A stretch of DNA of 45,600 nucleotides from Chloroflexota bacterium (GCA_035652535.1 DASRDP010000027.1:1-45600), one strand, 5' to 3'; shown: positions 18,735-26,949, counted from the first letter of the stretch. Notes: a model not told the origin generated them from the letters alone. A program made the numbers and translations.

Positions 18735-20441
18735 CTAACGGAACAGCTCGCGCTGGCGCGCGATGTACTCCGCGGTCCGGTAGGCGAGCGCGGCGATCGT
18801 GCAGGTCGGCGGGTAGCCCGCCATGGTCGGGAAGTCCGACGATCCGACCACGAAAAGGTTGGGCACGTCGTGGGCCTGGCAGTAGCTATTGACGACGGAG
18901 CGCGCCGGGTCGTCGCCCATTCGTGTGCCGCCCGCCCACCGGTTGGGGGAGGCCTTCACGTCGGTCCACACGTGGCTGGCGCCGGTCTCCTCCATGATGC
19001 GTCGGCCGACGTCGGCCAAGAAGCGGCGCAGGCGCGCTTCGTTCTCGTGGAAGGCGAAGGTCACGCGGGGAAGGGGGACGCCCCACGCGTCTTTGCGCCG
19101 CGGGTCCAGGTCAATCCGGTTCTCCGGGTGCGGAAGCGTTTCCGCCTGCATGTTCAGCTCGAAGGTACGCGTATAGGCCCGGGCGAAGAATTCCTTGAAG
19201 TCGCGCCCCCAGCGCGGTACGTCGGGCGGGAGGACGTCGAAACGTTCCACGGGGGTACCCCCTCCGCTCGTGCCAATCGTCGCGCCGCGGATGAATCCCA
19301 GCCCGGTGTGGTCAAAATTGTTCCCGTTGAAGTCGTCGATGCGAACCGCCGCGGAGCCGGGACCGATGAACCCATTGATGATCGCGTCGTCGAAGACGCC
19401 CGCCGCCCGGACGTCGCCGTGGGCTAGGATGCAGCGACCGACCATCCCGCTCGAGTTCGCCAGACCGCGCCGCGCCGAGGCGCCCTCGGGCCCCGAGAGG
19501 AGCAGCAGACGCACGTTCTCGTACACGAAGGCGGCGAGAATGACCACGCGGGCGCGCTGCTCGCGAATTTGGCCCTCCGGGTCGAAATACGCGACGCCCG
19601 TGGCGCGGCCCGAGAAATCCGTCGTGATGCGAAACGCTCTCGATCGCGTCCGCAGATCGAAGCGGCCGGTTTCGACGGCGGCGGGGATGGCGGTATAGAG
19701 GGTGGCCGCCTTGGCGTGCACGTGACAGCCGTAATAGTTGCAGTGGCCGCAATAGACGCAGGCCGGCCGCTCCGGAATCCGCGTGTCGTACGGCTCCGGC
19801 GGGCGATACGGCTGAGAGAGGATGCCGGCCGGGCTGTCGAAGGGGTGGTACCCGAGCCGCTGGCAGGCGGCGGCGAACAGCTCCCCGCGGGCGCTGCGCC
19901 GCAGCGGTGGAAGGGGATAATCGCGGCGCTTGCCCTCGAAGGGATTCACGCCCGCCTTTCCCGAGACGCCGAACTCCCATTCGAACCGCTCGTAGTAGGG
20001 TTCGAGGTCCTCATAGGAGACCGGCCAATCGGTGATGTCATAACCGGTGAGATCGGCACCCGCCCGGTCGGCGAGTCCGCTCGCCACCTCATTCGTGAAG
20101 ACTCGGAAGTCGCCGGGAAGGAAGCGCGAGGCCTGTCCCGTCCAGTGGAGGAGGGCGCCGCCGAGCGCGTTGGCGGGGCTCGTGGTGTAGCGGAGGGACG
20201 CTCGCGCGTCGCGCCCGCGTCGGTGCATCACGGGGTCGTGGCGCACCCACTCGAGCTGGTTCTGGCGAACGGTGAATTTGATCGAATCCCGCGCCGCGTA
20301 GTCGGACCGTTGGAGCGCTGGACCCCGCTCGAACCCTACGACGTCAAGGCCGGCTCGGGCTAGCTCTTTCGCCAGGATCCCGCCGACGGCGCCAACCCCG
20401 ACGATGCAGACGTCCGCGACGCGATCGCCGGGCACTGTCAT
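18735..20441 (-). CDS. GMC-family FAD oxidoreductase (gluconate 2-dehydrogenase large-subunit type)
   Basis: 568 residues. The Rossmann motif VCIVGVGAVGGILAKELARAG and FERGP bind FAD. ALGGALLHWTGQASRF is the second flavin-contact region. The Cys cluster ACVYCGHCNYYGCHVHAKA is typical of the gluconate-2-dehydrogenase type. The C-terminal flavin region is NLFVVGSSDFPTMAGYPPTCTIAALAYRTAEY. Where relatives have a catalytic His before GGTRMG and an Asn in NPT, this protein has NRWAGGTRMG and YPPT, so the usual proton-handling pair appears changed. It overlaps the small-subunit gene by 4 nt. It probably oxidises an alcohol or sugar acid and passes electrons through a membrane partner that is not encoded here. 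The substrate is unknown. Confidence 0.85.
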   Translation of the reverse strand: MTVPGDRVADVCIVGVGAVGGILAKELARAGLDVVGFERGPALQRSDYAARDSIKFTVRQNQLEWVRHDPVMHRRGRDARASLRYTTSPANALGGALLHWTGQASRFLPGDFRVFTNEVASGLADRAGADLTGYDITDWPVSYEDLEPYYERFEWEFGVSGKAGVNPFEGKRRDYPLPPLRRSARGELFAAACQRLGYHPFDSPAGILSQPYRPPEPYDTRIPERPACVYCGHCNYYGCHVHAKAATLYTAIPAAVETGRFDLRTRSRAFRITTDFSGRATGVAYFDPEGQIREQRARVVILAAFVYENVRLLLLSGPEGASARRGLANSSGMVGRCILAHGDVRAAGVFDDAIINGFIGPGSAAVRIDDFNGNNFDHTGLGFIRGATIGTSGGGTPVERFDVLPPDVPRWGRDFKEFFARAYTRTFELNMQAETLPHPENRIDLDPRRKDAWGVPLPRVTFAFHENEARLRRFLADVGRRIMEETGASHVWTDVKASPNRWAGGTRMGDDPARSVVNSYCQAHDVPNLFVVGSSDFPTMAGYPPTCTIAALAYRTAEYIARQRELFR

Positions 20442-20983
20442 GGCGCGCTCGTGTCGTCAGCGGCGATGGGCGGCAGGTCGACGACGCGGTTGATGTAGGC
20501 ATCTGCATAGCCGGTGCGCTGGCCCGGGAAGCCGACGATTCGCCACCCGACGAGATCGCGGTTTCCACCGTACTGCGGGTCGCCAAATATGCCCTCGAGC
20601 ACGTGCTGGCGCACGAGGCGAAAGAAATCCGCCCCGTTCTTCACGGCCGAGAGCGCACCGGCCTCCAGGTCGGTCAGGATTCGGTCCTGCCCCGCGCCGT
20701 CGAGCTCGCGGAACGCCCGCCCGGACGTTTGGCGAGCGTGGAGGTCGATCTCGCGAAGGGCGCGCCGATACCGGGCGCGCAAGGAGGCGTAGGCGCCGGC
20801 GAGGGCGATTTCGATGTACTCGACGGCGCCGGCGTCGACCGCGCCGGGGGTATCGGTGGCGGGGAAGATTCGCTCCGCGATGGCGGCAAGGGTCACGCGC
20901 TCACCCCGCGTGAGCGCGCGACCCTCCCTCCGCTCGTGGGGATTCTGGGTCGATGTCGACCGCCGCGACGTCCTGGCCGTCAC
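20438..20983 (-). CDS. Gluconate 2-dehydrogenase subunit 3-like protein
   Basis: 181 residues. The helical Gluconate_2-dh3 domain starts at LTRGERVTLAAIAERIFPATDTPGA and ends with the family hallmark EGIFGDPQYGGNRDLVGWRIVGFPG. It is the small partner of GMC flavoproteins, needed for assembly or export of the complex. Many homologues have a Tat signal; none is visible here, the N-terminus being just Arg/Ser-rich. GTG start, whose bases overlap the upstream amidohydrolase stop (GTGA), and its own stop overlaps the GMC start. The three genes are therefore tightly coupled. A later start nearer LTRGE is possible. Confidence 0.85.
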   Translation of the reverse strand: MTARTSRRSTSTQNPHERREGRALTRGERVTLAAIAERIFPATDTPGAVDAGAVEYIEIALAGAYASLRARYRRALREIDLHARQTSGRAFRELDGAGQDRILTDLEAGALSAVKNGADFFRLVRQHVLEGIFGDPQYGGNRDLVGWRIVGFPGQRTGYADAYINRVVDLPPIAADDTSAP

Positions 20984-22074
20984 TGGGACGGTCCGAGATG
21001 AAAGAGGCGTGCGGGATTATGGGAAACGATCTTTTCGACCGTTGGCTCGTCGAGGTCGCCGCGTCGCAGCAGCCCTTCAGCCAGGCGGTCCTGCCGAAAC
21101 GCGTCGCCATGCGGGTAATCCGTGGCGGTGATGATCCACTCATCGCCGAGTCGGGAGGTGAGGTACGGCAGGTCCTCGTCGAGGCGGCACGAGACGAACA
21201 CGCGCTCGCCGAGCCGGTCCTTCGCCCGCTTGTTTCGTGCCGAGGCGGCCTGCATGATGCGCGGCACCCACTCGCAGCCGGCCTCCATGAAGCCGACGCG
21301 AAGGGCGGGAAACGCGTCGAGGAGGTCCGAAGACAGAATCTGCTGGAATGCGTAGAGCACGTACGGGCCGCTGACGAGTCCCGCCCCGAGCGGATGGATG
21401 TGGGGGAAGTCGTCGAGATACGGTCGCGGCACTCCGTCCAACATGCGGCTGATCGTCGGGCTCGATCCGTTCCCAACGTGGACGCAAATGGGCAGATCTG
21501 CCGCGGCCGCCGCCTCGAAGATGGGACGCAGCATTGGGTGGGTGAGGGGCATGTCCCACTCGACCCCGCGCGCGAAAATGCCGGCCGCGGACGGCATCTC
21601 TTTGACCCGCGCGATCTCCTTGATGGCGAGATCTGGCCGCCGCCATGGCACGACCGCGACGTACCAGAGCCGGTCCCCGGACTGGGCGCACTGGGTAGCC
21701 ATGTACGTGTTGTAGCTGCGCGCCAGGGCGGCCTCGAGATCGACGTTTTCCGCAAGCGTCCCAAGCCAGATAGATGGGAAGATCACCTGGCGATCGATGC
21801 CCAATTCATCGATTGCCGCCGTGCGGGACGGTACATCCGCCAGCTCCTGAATCGCGATGGACGCGCCCTTCGCATCGGCCCGCTTCATCGTCGTCGGATT
21901 CGACGCGAAGAATCTCAGCTTGTAGTCGATCACCCACGCCGCGTTGTGGGTGCCGAAGCACGTGTCCTCGGGAAAGGTGACCGGGATCGGTCGAAAGGCG
22001 TGAAACTCGGGCTCGAGATATGACCAGGTTGCGACGCTCTCTTCGACGTGGGCGTCGCAATCGACGACGGCCAT
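20980..22074 (-). CDS. Amidohydrolase family 2 protein (second of tandem pair)
   Basis: 364 residues from ATG 22074, chosen because GAGGAG (22082-22087) lies 7 nt upstream and the protein then opens directly with MAVVDCDAHVEES. Ligand motifs: DCDAHVEE at the N-terminus, His in PICVHVGNGSSP, Glu in RVGFMEAGCEWVPR, Asp in WIITATDYPHGDA. It is clearly paralogous to the next gene upstream (shared YSYLEPEF-type opening, LARSYNTYMATQCAQSGDRL, FPHIHPLGAG). Its RBS overlaps that gene's stop, and its own stop overlaps the start of the gluconate-2-dehydrogenase small subunit. It probably cleaves or decarboxylates the substrate of the same pathway. Confidence 0.85.
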   Translation of the reverse strand: MAVVDCDAHVEESVATWSYLEPEFHAFRPIPVTFPEDTCFGTHNAAWVIDYKLRFFASNPTTMKRADAKGASIAIQELADVPSRTAAIDELGIDRQVIFPSIWLGTLAENVDLEAALARSYNTYMATQCAQSGDRLWYVAVVPWRRPDLAIKEIARVKEMPSAAGIFARGVEWDMPLTHPMLRPIFEAAAAADLPICVHVGNGSSPTISRMLDGVPRPYLDDFPHIHPLGAGLVSGPYVLYAFQQILSSDLLDAFPALRVGFMEAGCEWVPRIMQAASARNKRAKDRLGERVFVSCRLDEDLPYLTSRLGDEWIITATDYPHGDAFRQDRLAEGLLRRGDLDEPTVEKIVSHNPARLFHLGPSQ

Positions 22075-22085
22075 ACTGTGACTCC

Positions 22086-23174
22086 TCAGGCCAGGTTGTA
22101 GAGGCGCGTGGCATTCGTCGCCAATAGCTTGTCGAGCGTCGGCTCCGAGAGATCCCACCTTTCGCGAAAGGCGTCGGCAGGGTGCTCGTGGGCGAAGTCG
22201 TCCTCGTGGGGCATGTCACTCGCGATGACCAGGCACTCATCGCCGAGGTTCTGCATGAGCCAGGGCAGATCCTCGTACGGCTCGCACGAGACGAAGATGG
22301 CCCCCTCGCGGAAATACCGCTCGCCATCGCGATTGCTCCGATGGCGCAACGCGCGGATCGTGGGCACAACCCACTCGGCGCCAGCCTCGAGAATGGCCCA
22401 TCGGAGGCGCGGGAAGTCCTCGATCACGGTGCTGCTCAGAAGCCCTTGCACCGCCTGCTGAACGAGGAGGCCGCTCAGCAGCCCGCGAGCGAGCGGATGG
22501 ATGTGGGGGAAGGGATCCGGTTTCGGCCGCGGCATGCCCTCGAACATCCGGTTGATCGTCGGGCTCCCAAATCCGATGTGAAGCCCCATGACGAGCCCCT
22601 GCTGTTCGGCTTCCTCGTAAATGGGCCAGAACATCGGATGCGTGATGGGAATGTCCCACTCCATGCCGCGAATGAAGATGCTGACGGCGCTGCCCAACTC
22701 CTTGACGCGCCGAATCTCCGCGACGGCGGCCGCGGGCTTGCGGAAGGGAAGCACGGCGGCATAGGCCAGCCGACCTCCCGACTGAGCGCACTGCGTCGCC
22801 ATGTACGTGTTGTAGCTGCGGCAGAGCGCAGCTTCCAGTTCGACGTCCTCGGCCAGGCAGCCGAGCCACGTAGAGGGGTAGAGCACCTGCTTCTCGATGC
22901 CGCACCGGTCGAGGTCCCGCAAGCGCATGGGCACGTCGGAGATCTCCTGGGAGGGCACGGCAAAGGCGCGGCGCTGTGCGCGGGCTATGCTGGTCGGGCT
23001 CGAGGCGAACTTGCGCAGCTTGTAGTCGATGAGCCATCCGCCGTTGTGCTCGCCCCACGCCGTGTCCGTCGGAAAGGAGATCGGCACGGGGCGTCGCGCG
23101 TAGAACTCGGGCTCGAGGTAGGACCAATGGCCGATGCCCTCTTCAACGTGGGCGTCGGCGTCGACGACGCGCAT
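22086..23174 (-). CDS. Amidohydrolase family 2 protein (first of tandem pair)
   Basis: 362 residues from ATG 23174 (GGAG six bases upstream). Upstream in-frame starts exist to 23231 but add unrelated residues. Ligand motifs: VVDADAHVEEG, His in VMGLHIGFGSP, Glu in WAILEAGAEWVVP, Asp in LVIASDMPHEDD. It shares LCRSYNTYMATQCAQSGGRL and FPHIHPLARGL with its neighbour, and their lengths (362 and 364) agree. It is the first gene of the putative amidohydrolase/GMC/CoA-transferase operon, preceded by a possible promoter at 23260-23289. Confidence 0.85.
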   Translation of the reverse strand: MRVVDADAHVEEGIGHWSYLEPEFYARRPVPISFPTDTAWGEHNGGWLIDYKLRKFASSPTSIARAQRRAFAVPSQEISDVPMRLRDLDRCGIEKQVLYPSTWLGCLAEDVELEAALCRSYNTYMATQCAQSGGRLAYAAVLPFRKPAAAVAEIRRVKELGSAVSIFIRGMEWDIPITHPMFWPIYEEAEQQGLVMGLHIGFGSPTINRMFEGMPRPKPDPFPHIHPLARGLLSGLLVQQAVQGLLSSTVIEDFPRLRWAILEAGAEWVVPTIRALRHRSNRDGERYFREGAIFVSCEPYEDLPWLMQNLGDECLVIASDMPHEDDFAHEHPADAFRERWDLSEPTLDKLLATNATRLYNLA

Positions 23175-23259
23175 GACTTTCTCCTTCATGGCGAGCCAGT
23201 TGAGGGCGCTGCGAGGTTGGGACGGCCGCACGCGACCTGCGCCGAAGCGGACCCAATCG

Positions 23260-23289
23260 AGTATGCAGAAGGGCCGCCAAAGCCATCAA
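23260..23289 (-). promoter_or_regulatory. Candidate sigma70-type promoter for the amidohydrolase/GMC operon
   Basis: On the minus strand TTGATG (-35) is followed by an 18-nt spacer and CATACT (-10), each matching four of six consensus bases. It lies about 86 nt upstream of the ATG at 23174 and just downstream of the terminator hairpin that closes the preceding transcript. Confidence 0.35.
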
Positions 23290-23299
23290 TCGCCGGACC

Positions 23300-23358
23300 A
23301 AAAACTACCCATGCGGGCGGGCCACCGCCTCCCCGCAAGGGTGGGAGGTGGCCCGCCC
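23300..23358 (-). terminator. Rho-independent terminator-like hairpin with T-tract
   Basis: GGGCGGGCCACC...GGTGGCCCGCCC arms (23315-23358) form a long GC-rich stem extended by CCTCCC/GGGAGG with a two-base bulge. On the minus strand it is followed about 10 nt later by TTTTT (23300-23304). It would end transcripts coming from the 73-residue gene and the binding-protein gene. Confidence 0.65.
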
Positions 23359-23390
23359 GGGCTCTTGATCGCGGATGGCGCGCCGATCCT

Positions 23391-23423
23391 CCGTGCGCCC
23401 CGCGGAACCGCCGGGGCGCACGG
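23391..23423 (-). terminator. Second perfect hairpin after the 73-aa gene
   Basis: CCGTGCGCCCC and GGGGCGCACGG form a perfect 11-bp stem with an 11-nt loop, 12 nt downstream of the stop at 23436. It has no T-run of its own; it may help termination or protect the mRNA 3' end. A third perfect 10-bp inverted repeat, AAACGATCGA/TCGATCGTTT (23424-23452), overlaps the end of the coding region. Confidence 0.5.
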
Positions 23424-23435
23424 AAACGATCGACG

Positions 23436-23657
23436 CTACGCCTCGATCGTTTCGAGGAACGCGTCCAGGTCTTTCCGAAGCTGCGGGCTGTCCTCGTGTC
23501 CATGCGAGCTGATCGCGTGCGCGACCGCCGCGTCGACGAGGTCACTTCGTTGGCTTTCTGGCGCCATGATCACCAGCTTGCAGCCCCTTTCGCTGGGGAA
23601 CTTCCCGCAATTCGCGACGACCCACTTGCCCGTTACACCTAGCTCGTTGAGGTTCAT
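23436..23657 (-). CDS. Small 73-residue protein, possibly DUF1059-like
   Basis: Translated from ATG 23657 behind a very strong GGAGGAGG site (23664-23671). It has a GKWVVANCGKFPSERGCKLV core with two Cys, then VDAAVAHAISSHGHEDSPQLR and an acidic helical end (LDAFLETIEA). The Cys pair and the AHA..HGHEDS segment recall DUF1059 small proteins, but the resemblance is limited. No signal peptide. It sits 128 nt downstream of the binding-lipoprotein gene and upstream of a cluster of hairpins, so it is probably the end of that transcript. Function unknown. Confidence 0.7.
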   Translation of the reverse strand: MNLNELGVTGKWVVANCGKFPSERGCKLVIMAPESQRSDLVDAAVAHAISSHGHEDSPQLRKDLDAFLETIEA

Positions 23658-23785
23658 CACGCGCCTCCTCCAGTGAGATTGTTGGCATTGTGACCGCGCG
23701 ACGGGTCGCGCGCAAGTGCTTCGCACGTGGCAGACCCGATGGTCCCCTGCCGATCGGGGGCACCGCGTTCGTTGGCCCAATTGGG

Positions 23786-25522
23786 TCACGGACTGGCCAG
23801 GTCCCAGTCTTGTACGTTCCACGCCTGGGTGAAGTCCTCGCCCCGCGCAGTGACGTTGAGCAGCCGATTCGACACGAGCGTGGGATCCGCGCCATAGAAG
23901 AGGGGAAGCTGGCTGAGGTTTTCCGTCTGGTGGTGGACGATATCGCCGAGCGCGCGCATACGCTCTGCCAGGGGAATCGCCGTCACGTAGCGCTCGATCG
24001 CCGCGTCGAGGTCCGGGTTGCGGTAGCGGCTCTCGAACCCCGATGCCCGGTAGCCGTTCTCTGGCAACGGGGCTTGGGAGCTGTGGAACCGATAGACGTC
24101 CGCAGCATCGAGCCTGTTCACCCGCTCGACTATCTGGAAGCCGGGAAAGGTCGCTCGGTAGGGCCGGTCCAGCGTGCGCTGAATCGGAATCGGCACCTGG
24201 TCCACTGCCACACCCATGGCCTGCCACGCGTCGGCGATCGGGGCGGTCGCCTTCAGGTGGATATCGTTCTGAGTCGGGATGCGAATGGAAACGGTCAGCT
24301 TGGCGCCGTCGGCTCCGTACAGGAAGCCGTCGCCACGCTTCGTGTAACCCAGCTCCGAGACAATCTGCGCCGACTGACGCGGGTCGTACGGGTACTTCAC
24401 GATTCGCGGCTCGATGAGGTTGTACATGGGCGTGTCGGGTGAAACGTAGCTGTCTGCGACGGCGCCGTGGCCTGAGAACACGAAATCGGTGAGCTGCTGT
24501 CGATCGATGGCGAGGAACAGCGCCTTTCGGAACCGGTAGTCGAGGATGATGACTGGATCCGGATCGATGAATTGGGGATTGAGCGGTGTCCAGTTCTGCT
24601 TGCGGATCTCGACCCTGCCACCCTTCCACTGGTCCTGCGCTTGCAGTGCCATGTCCAGGGACATGGTCTTCCCAAGGGTCATGTCGGTTCCTGCCAGGAT
24701 GTTGGCCAAAAGCGCGTTGTTGTCCGGGATGAAATCGATCTCGATCTCGTCGATCTTTGGTCGGCCGAAGACGTACCCGTTGTACGCGTCGACGGTTGCG
24801 TGGACATCCTGGACCCACTCGCGCATGGTGAACGCGCCCGCGCCGACGTACCCATCGGTCCAGAACGGGAGCGTGAGGAAATTAGTCTTGTCGTTCGTGT
24901 ATGAGTCCGCGAGGATGTGCTTGGGAAGCGGCATGCCCGCTGCCCCATAGCTGAACATCGTGTCAGCGTCGATATAGGGCTGCTTCCAGATGACGGTGAT
25001 GGTGTGAGGGTCGGCGGCCTCGATCGAGTCGATCAACCCATATTCTGCGTACGACGCAATCTCAAGGTCCTTGTCCTGTTCGACGGTGGTGGTGAACAGG
25101 AAATCATCCGCCGTGACGGGCGTGCCGTCCTGCCAGGTCGCGGAGGCTTTGATCTTCCACGTAGTCTCCATCGTACCGTCGGGCTGCACTTTCCAGAGGC
25201 CGTTGTCGAGGGACGGCACCTCCTCAGCGAGCTGCGGCGCACGACCCCCGTCGGCCTTGACATAGGTCAGCCCGGCGTTTGTGAGCTCTTCGATCGCGTC
25301 GAGGCCGCGGAGCGCACCTCCGCGCTGCGTCTTCAGGAGGACCAGGGAGCCAGGGTCTGCGCGAATCGCGGCGGTGATGCGTTTCGGCCCAAATTGGGCC
25401 GACATGGACGCCTGGCCGCTGGGATCTCCGGACTTGGGCGCGATTCCCGGGCCGCACGCGCAGATCATCAGCGCGCAACCCACCCAAACCGTTCGAGCTC
25501 GCACGATTGCCGTTGGTCGCAT
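23786..25522 (-). CDS. Peptide/solute ABC transporter substrate-binding lipoprotein (SBP_bac_5)
   Basis: 578 residues from ATG 25522 (GGAG seven bases upstream). The signal VWVGCALMICAC ends in a lipobox-like ICAC. Cluster-C binding-protein motifs: GGALRGLDAIEELTNAGL, TWKIKASATWQDGTPVTADDF, VGAGAFTMREW, FRKALFLAIDRQQL, DPRQSAQIVSELGY, NPDLDAAIERYV and a C-terminal WNVQDWDL. It is closely related to the 36484-38205 protein (shared GRPKIDEIEIDFI-type segment). No permease or ATPase genes lie nearby. Ligands of this family extend well beyond peptides, to opines, sugars and heme, so the ligand is open. Confidence 0.85.
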   Translation of the reverse strand: MRPTAIVRARTVWVGCALMICACGPGIAPKSGDPSGQASMSAQFGPKRITAAIRADPGSLVLLKTQRGGALRGLDAIEELTNAGLTYVKADGGRAPQLAEEVPSLDNGLWKVQPDGTMETTWKIKASATWQDGTPVTADDFLFTTTVEQDKDLEIASYAEYGLIDSIEAADPHTITVIWKQPYIDADTMFSYGAAGMPLPKHILADSYTNDKTNFLTLPFWTDGYVGAGAFTMREWVQDVHATVDAYNGYVFGRPKIDEIEIDFIPDNNALLANILAGTDMTLGKTMSLDMALQAQDQWKGGRVEIRKQNWTPLNPQFIDPDPVIILDYRFRKALFLAIDRQQLTDFVFSGHGAVADSYVSPDTPMYNLIEPRIVKYPYDPRQSAQIVSELGYTKRGDGFLYGADGAKLTVSIRIPTQNDIHLKATAPIADAWQAMGVAVDQVPIPIQRTLDRPYRATFPGFQIVERVNRLDAADVYRFHSSQAPLPENGYRASGFESRYRNPDLDAAIERYVTAIPLAERMRALGDIVHHQTENLSQLPLFYGADPTLVSNRLLNVTARGEDFTQAWNVQDWDLASP

Positions 25523-25703
25523 CTCTACGCTCCGACACCGGAACAACCCGCGCCATGGAACCGGCCAACCGTCGGCTCCCCCGATGCGGCATCTGCCGTT
25601 GGCCGATCGTAGGTCGGGCGCAGAGAGAGGGCAAATAACTCTCTTCACATCGGTCCATAAGAATTGACTTATACCGAAGGAGAGCGCGTGGACCGGACGG
25701 TCG

Positions 25704-25832
25704 CTACACGACGTCGCCGTCGGGGAGGACCGCCCAGAGGAAGCCGAGTGTCATGAAGACGACGAGGGCCGCGAGGATCGCGACGTGCACGGGCGGCTCC
25801 TGTGGAAAGTGAACTTGGGGCGAGAATCCCAT
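25704..25832 (-). CDS. Possible 42-residue single-pass membrane protein
   Basis: A short frame (ATG 25832) in a stretch not occupied by another gene. A hydrophilic start (MGFSPQVHFPQEPPVH) is followed by one membrane helix (VAILAALVVFMTLGFLWAVL) and an acidic end (PDGDVV). Third codon positions are almost all G or C, as in neighbouring genes. No good RBS was found. It is divergent from the cupredoxin gene. It could be a small subunit of a membrane redox complex, but that is a guess. Confidence 0.4.
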   Translation of the reverse strand: MGFSPQVHFPQEPPVHVAILAALVVFMTLGFLWAVLPDGDVV

Positions 25833-25959
25833 TATCGCGCGACTGGCAAGCGCGCGTCCCCCTCCGTGCAAGGGACTGATCCGGCAGCAGCCGCCGAACG
25901 TCTACCTCCATAGCGCCAGCGTGAGCGAGACCTACCTGGCGCGGGTTGGAGGACTTGCG

Positions 25960-26949
25960 ATGAGCGGGAACGCACTGAAGCCGTTCCTTTCCATTCTCCT
26001 GCTGGCGGGGACACTCGCCGTGGCGCCGGCATCGTGGGCGGTAGCGGAGGGCGCGGGCGGCTCCGCGATCATAACGATCGATCAGCCGACCAGTGGCGCG
26101 AGCGTGTCCGACGGCAGCCAGGTCGACGTGGGCGGATGGGCGATCGATCCGGCGGGCCCGGGGACCGGGATCGACGGTGTGCGCGTTTACCTCGACGGCG
26201 CCATGGACGGGGGCGGTACGCTGCTGGGCACTGCGACCTATGGCGCGGCGCGGCCGGACGTTGCGGCGGCGGAGGGCAGCGCCGCCTTCACGAATTCGGG
26301 GTTCGACTTCGTTTGGAGTCCGACGGGCCTCGGGAGCGGTCAACATACGATTTACGTCTATGCCCACTCCACCTCCGGTGCTTGGGCGTCGCAGTCGATT
26401 CCGGTGAACGTGGTTGGGCAAGCGGCAGGCGGTCAGTCACAAGTGACGATCGCGGACTTCTCATTCCGCCCGGCGTCGATCACGGTCCGCGTGGGGGACA
26501 CCGTGACGTGGACGAACAATGGTCCGTCTCCGCATACGGCGACGAGCGACGCCGGGTCGTGGGATACCGGACGGCTCGCCGCGGGACAGTCAGGCTCGTA
26601 CACCTTCACGAGCGCGGGCACGTTCAACTACCACTGCGCGATCCATCCGGCGATGCGCGGAACAGTCACCGTGACCGCGACGGGCGCAGCGACTGAGCCG
26701 GCGACCGCCGCCGACATGGGAGGCGGTTCCGGGGGCTATGGCTATGGGAGCGGTGCTGGCTACGGATCGATGAACGGCTACGGCGGCTACGGCGGCTACG
26801 GCGGGTACATGGGATACGGCGGATACATGACCAGCCCGAGTACGTACGGCTATGGAATGGGGTACGGATACTCCATGCGGATGCCGTACTACCCGCGAAT
26901 GGGATACCCCCGAATTGGCTATCCGCCCCGCCCGATGTACCCGTGGTGA
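25960..26949 (+). CDS. Secreted cupredoxin with Ig-like domain and Gly/Tyr/Met-rich tail
   Basis: 329 residues from ATG 25960 (GGAGG upstream; an earlier GTG at 25921 adds only 13 residues). Signal peptide to about residue 29; an Ig-like domain (36-152; VDVGGWAIDPAGPGTG is typical of secreted bacterial Ig-like repeats); then a plastocyanin-type cupredoxin (160-242) with all four type-1 copper ligands visible: H192 (PHTAT), C226, H229 and M232 (YHCAIHPAM). The last about 75 residues are Gly/Tyr/Met/Pro-rich (GGYGGYGGYMGYGGYM, then RMPYYPRMGYP), low-complexity and possibly surface-adhesive or copper-binding. It probably carries electrons or binds copper at the cell surface. Confidence 0.85.
   Translation: MSGNALKPFLSILLLAGTLAVAPASWAVAEGAGGSAIITIDQPTSGASVSDGSQVDVGGWAIDPAGPGTGIDGVRVYLDGAMDGGGTLLGTATYGAARPDVAAAEGSAAFTNSGFDFVWSPTGLGSGQHTIYVYAHSTSGAWASQSIPVNVVGQAAGGQSQVTIADFSFRPASITVRVGDTVTWTNNGPSPHTATSDAGSWDTGRLAAGQSGSYTFTSAGTFNYHCAIHPAMRGTVTVTATGAATEPATAADMGGGSGGYGYGSGAGYGSMNGYGGYGGYGGYMGYGGYMTSPSTYGYGMGYGYSMRMPYYPRMGYPRIGYPPRPMYPW

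Noticed and set aside
17727-19427. A 566-codon plus-strand frame antisense to the CoA-transferase and GMC genes
   Set aside because: It is opposite two clearly recognisable genes and carries no domain signature; long antisense frames are common at this GC content.
22182-23642. A 486-codon plus-strand frame antisense to the tandem amidohydrolase
   Set aside because: Same reasoning: antisense shadow of a recognised gene without domain features.
23658-24818. Upstream in-frame extension of the 73-residue protein (to 460 residues)
   Set aside because: The extension lies out of frame inside the binding-lipoprotein gene and is Arg/Pro-rich; a strong RBS marks the internal ATG.
25669-26421. A 250-codon minus-strand frame over the cupredoxin gene
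   Set aside because: Antisense shadow; the cupredoxin with all copper ligands is on the plus strand.
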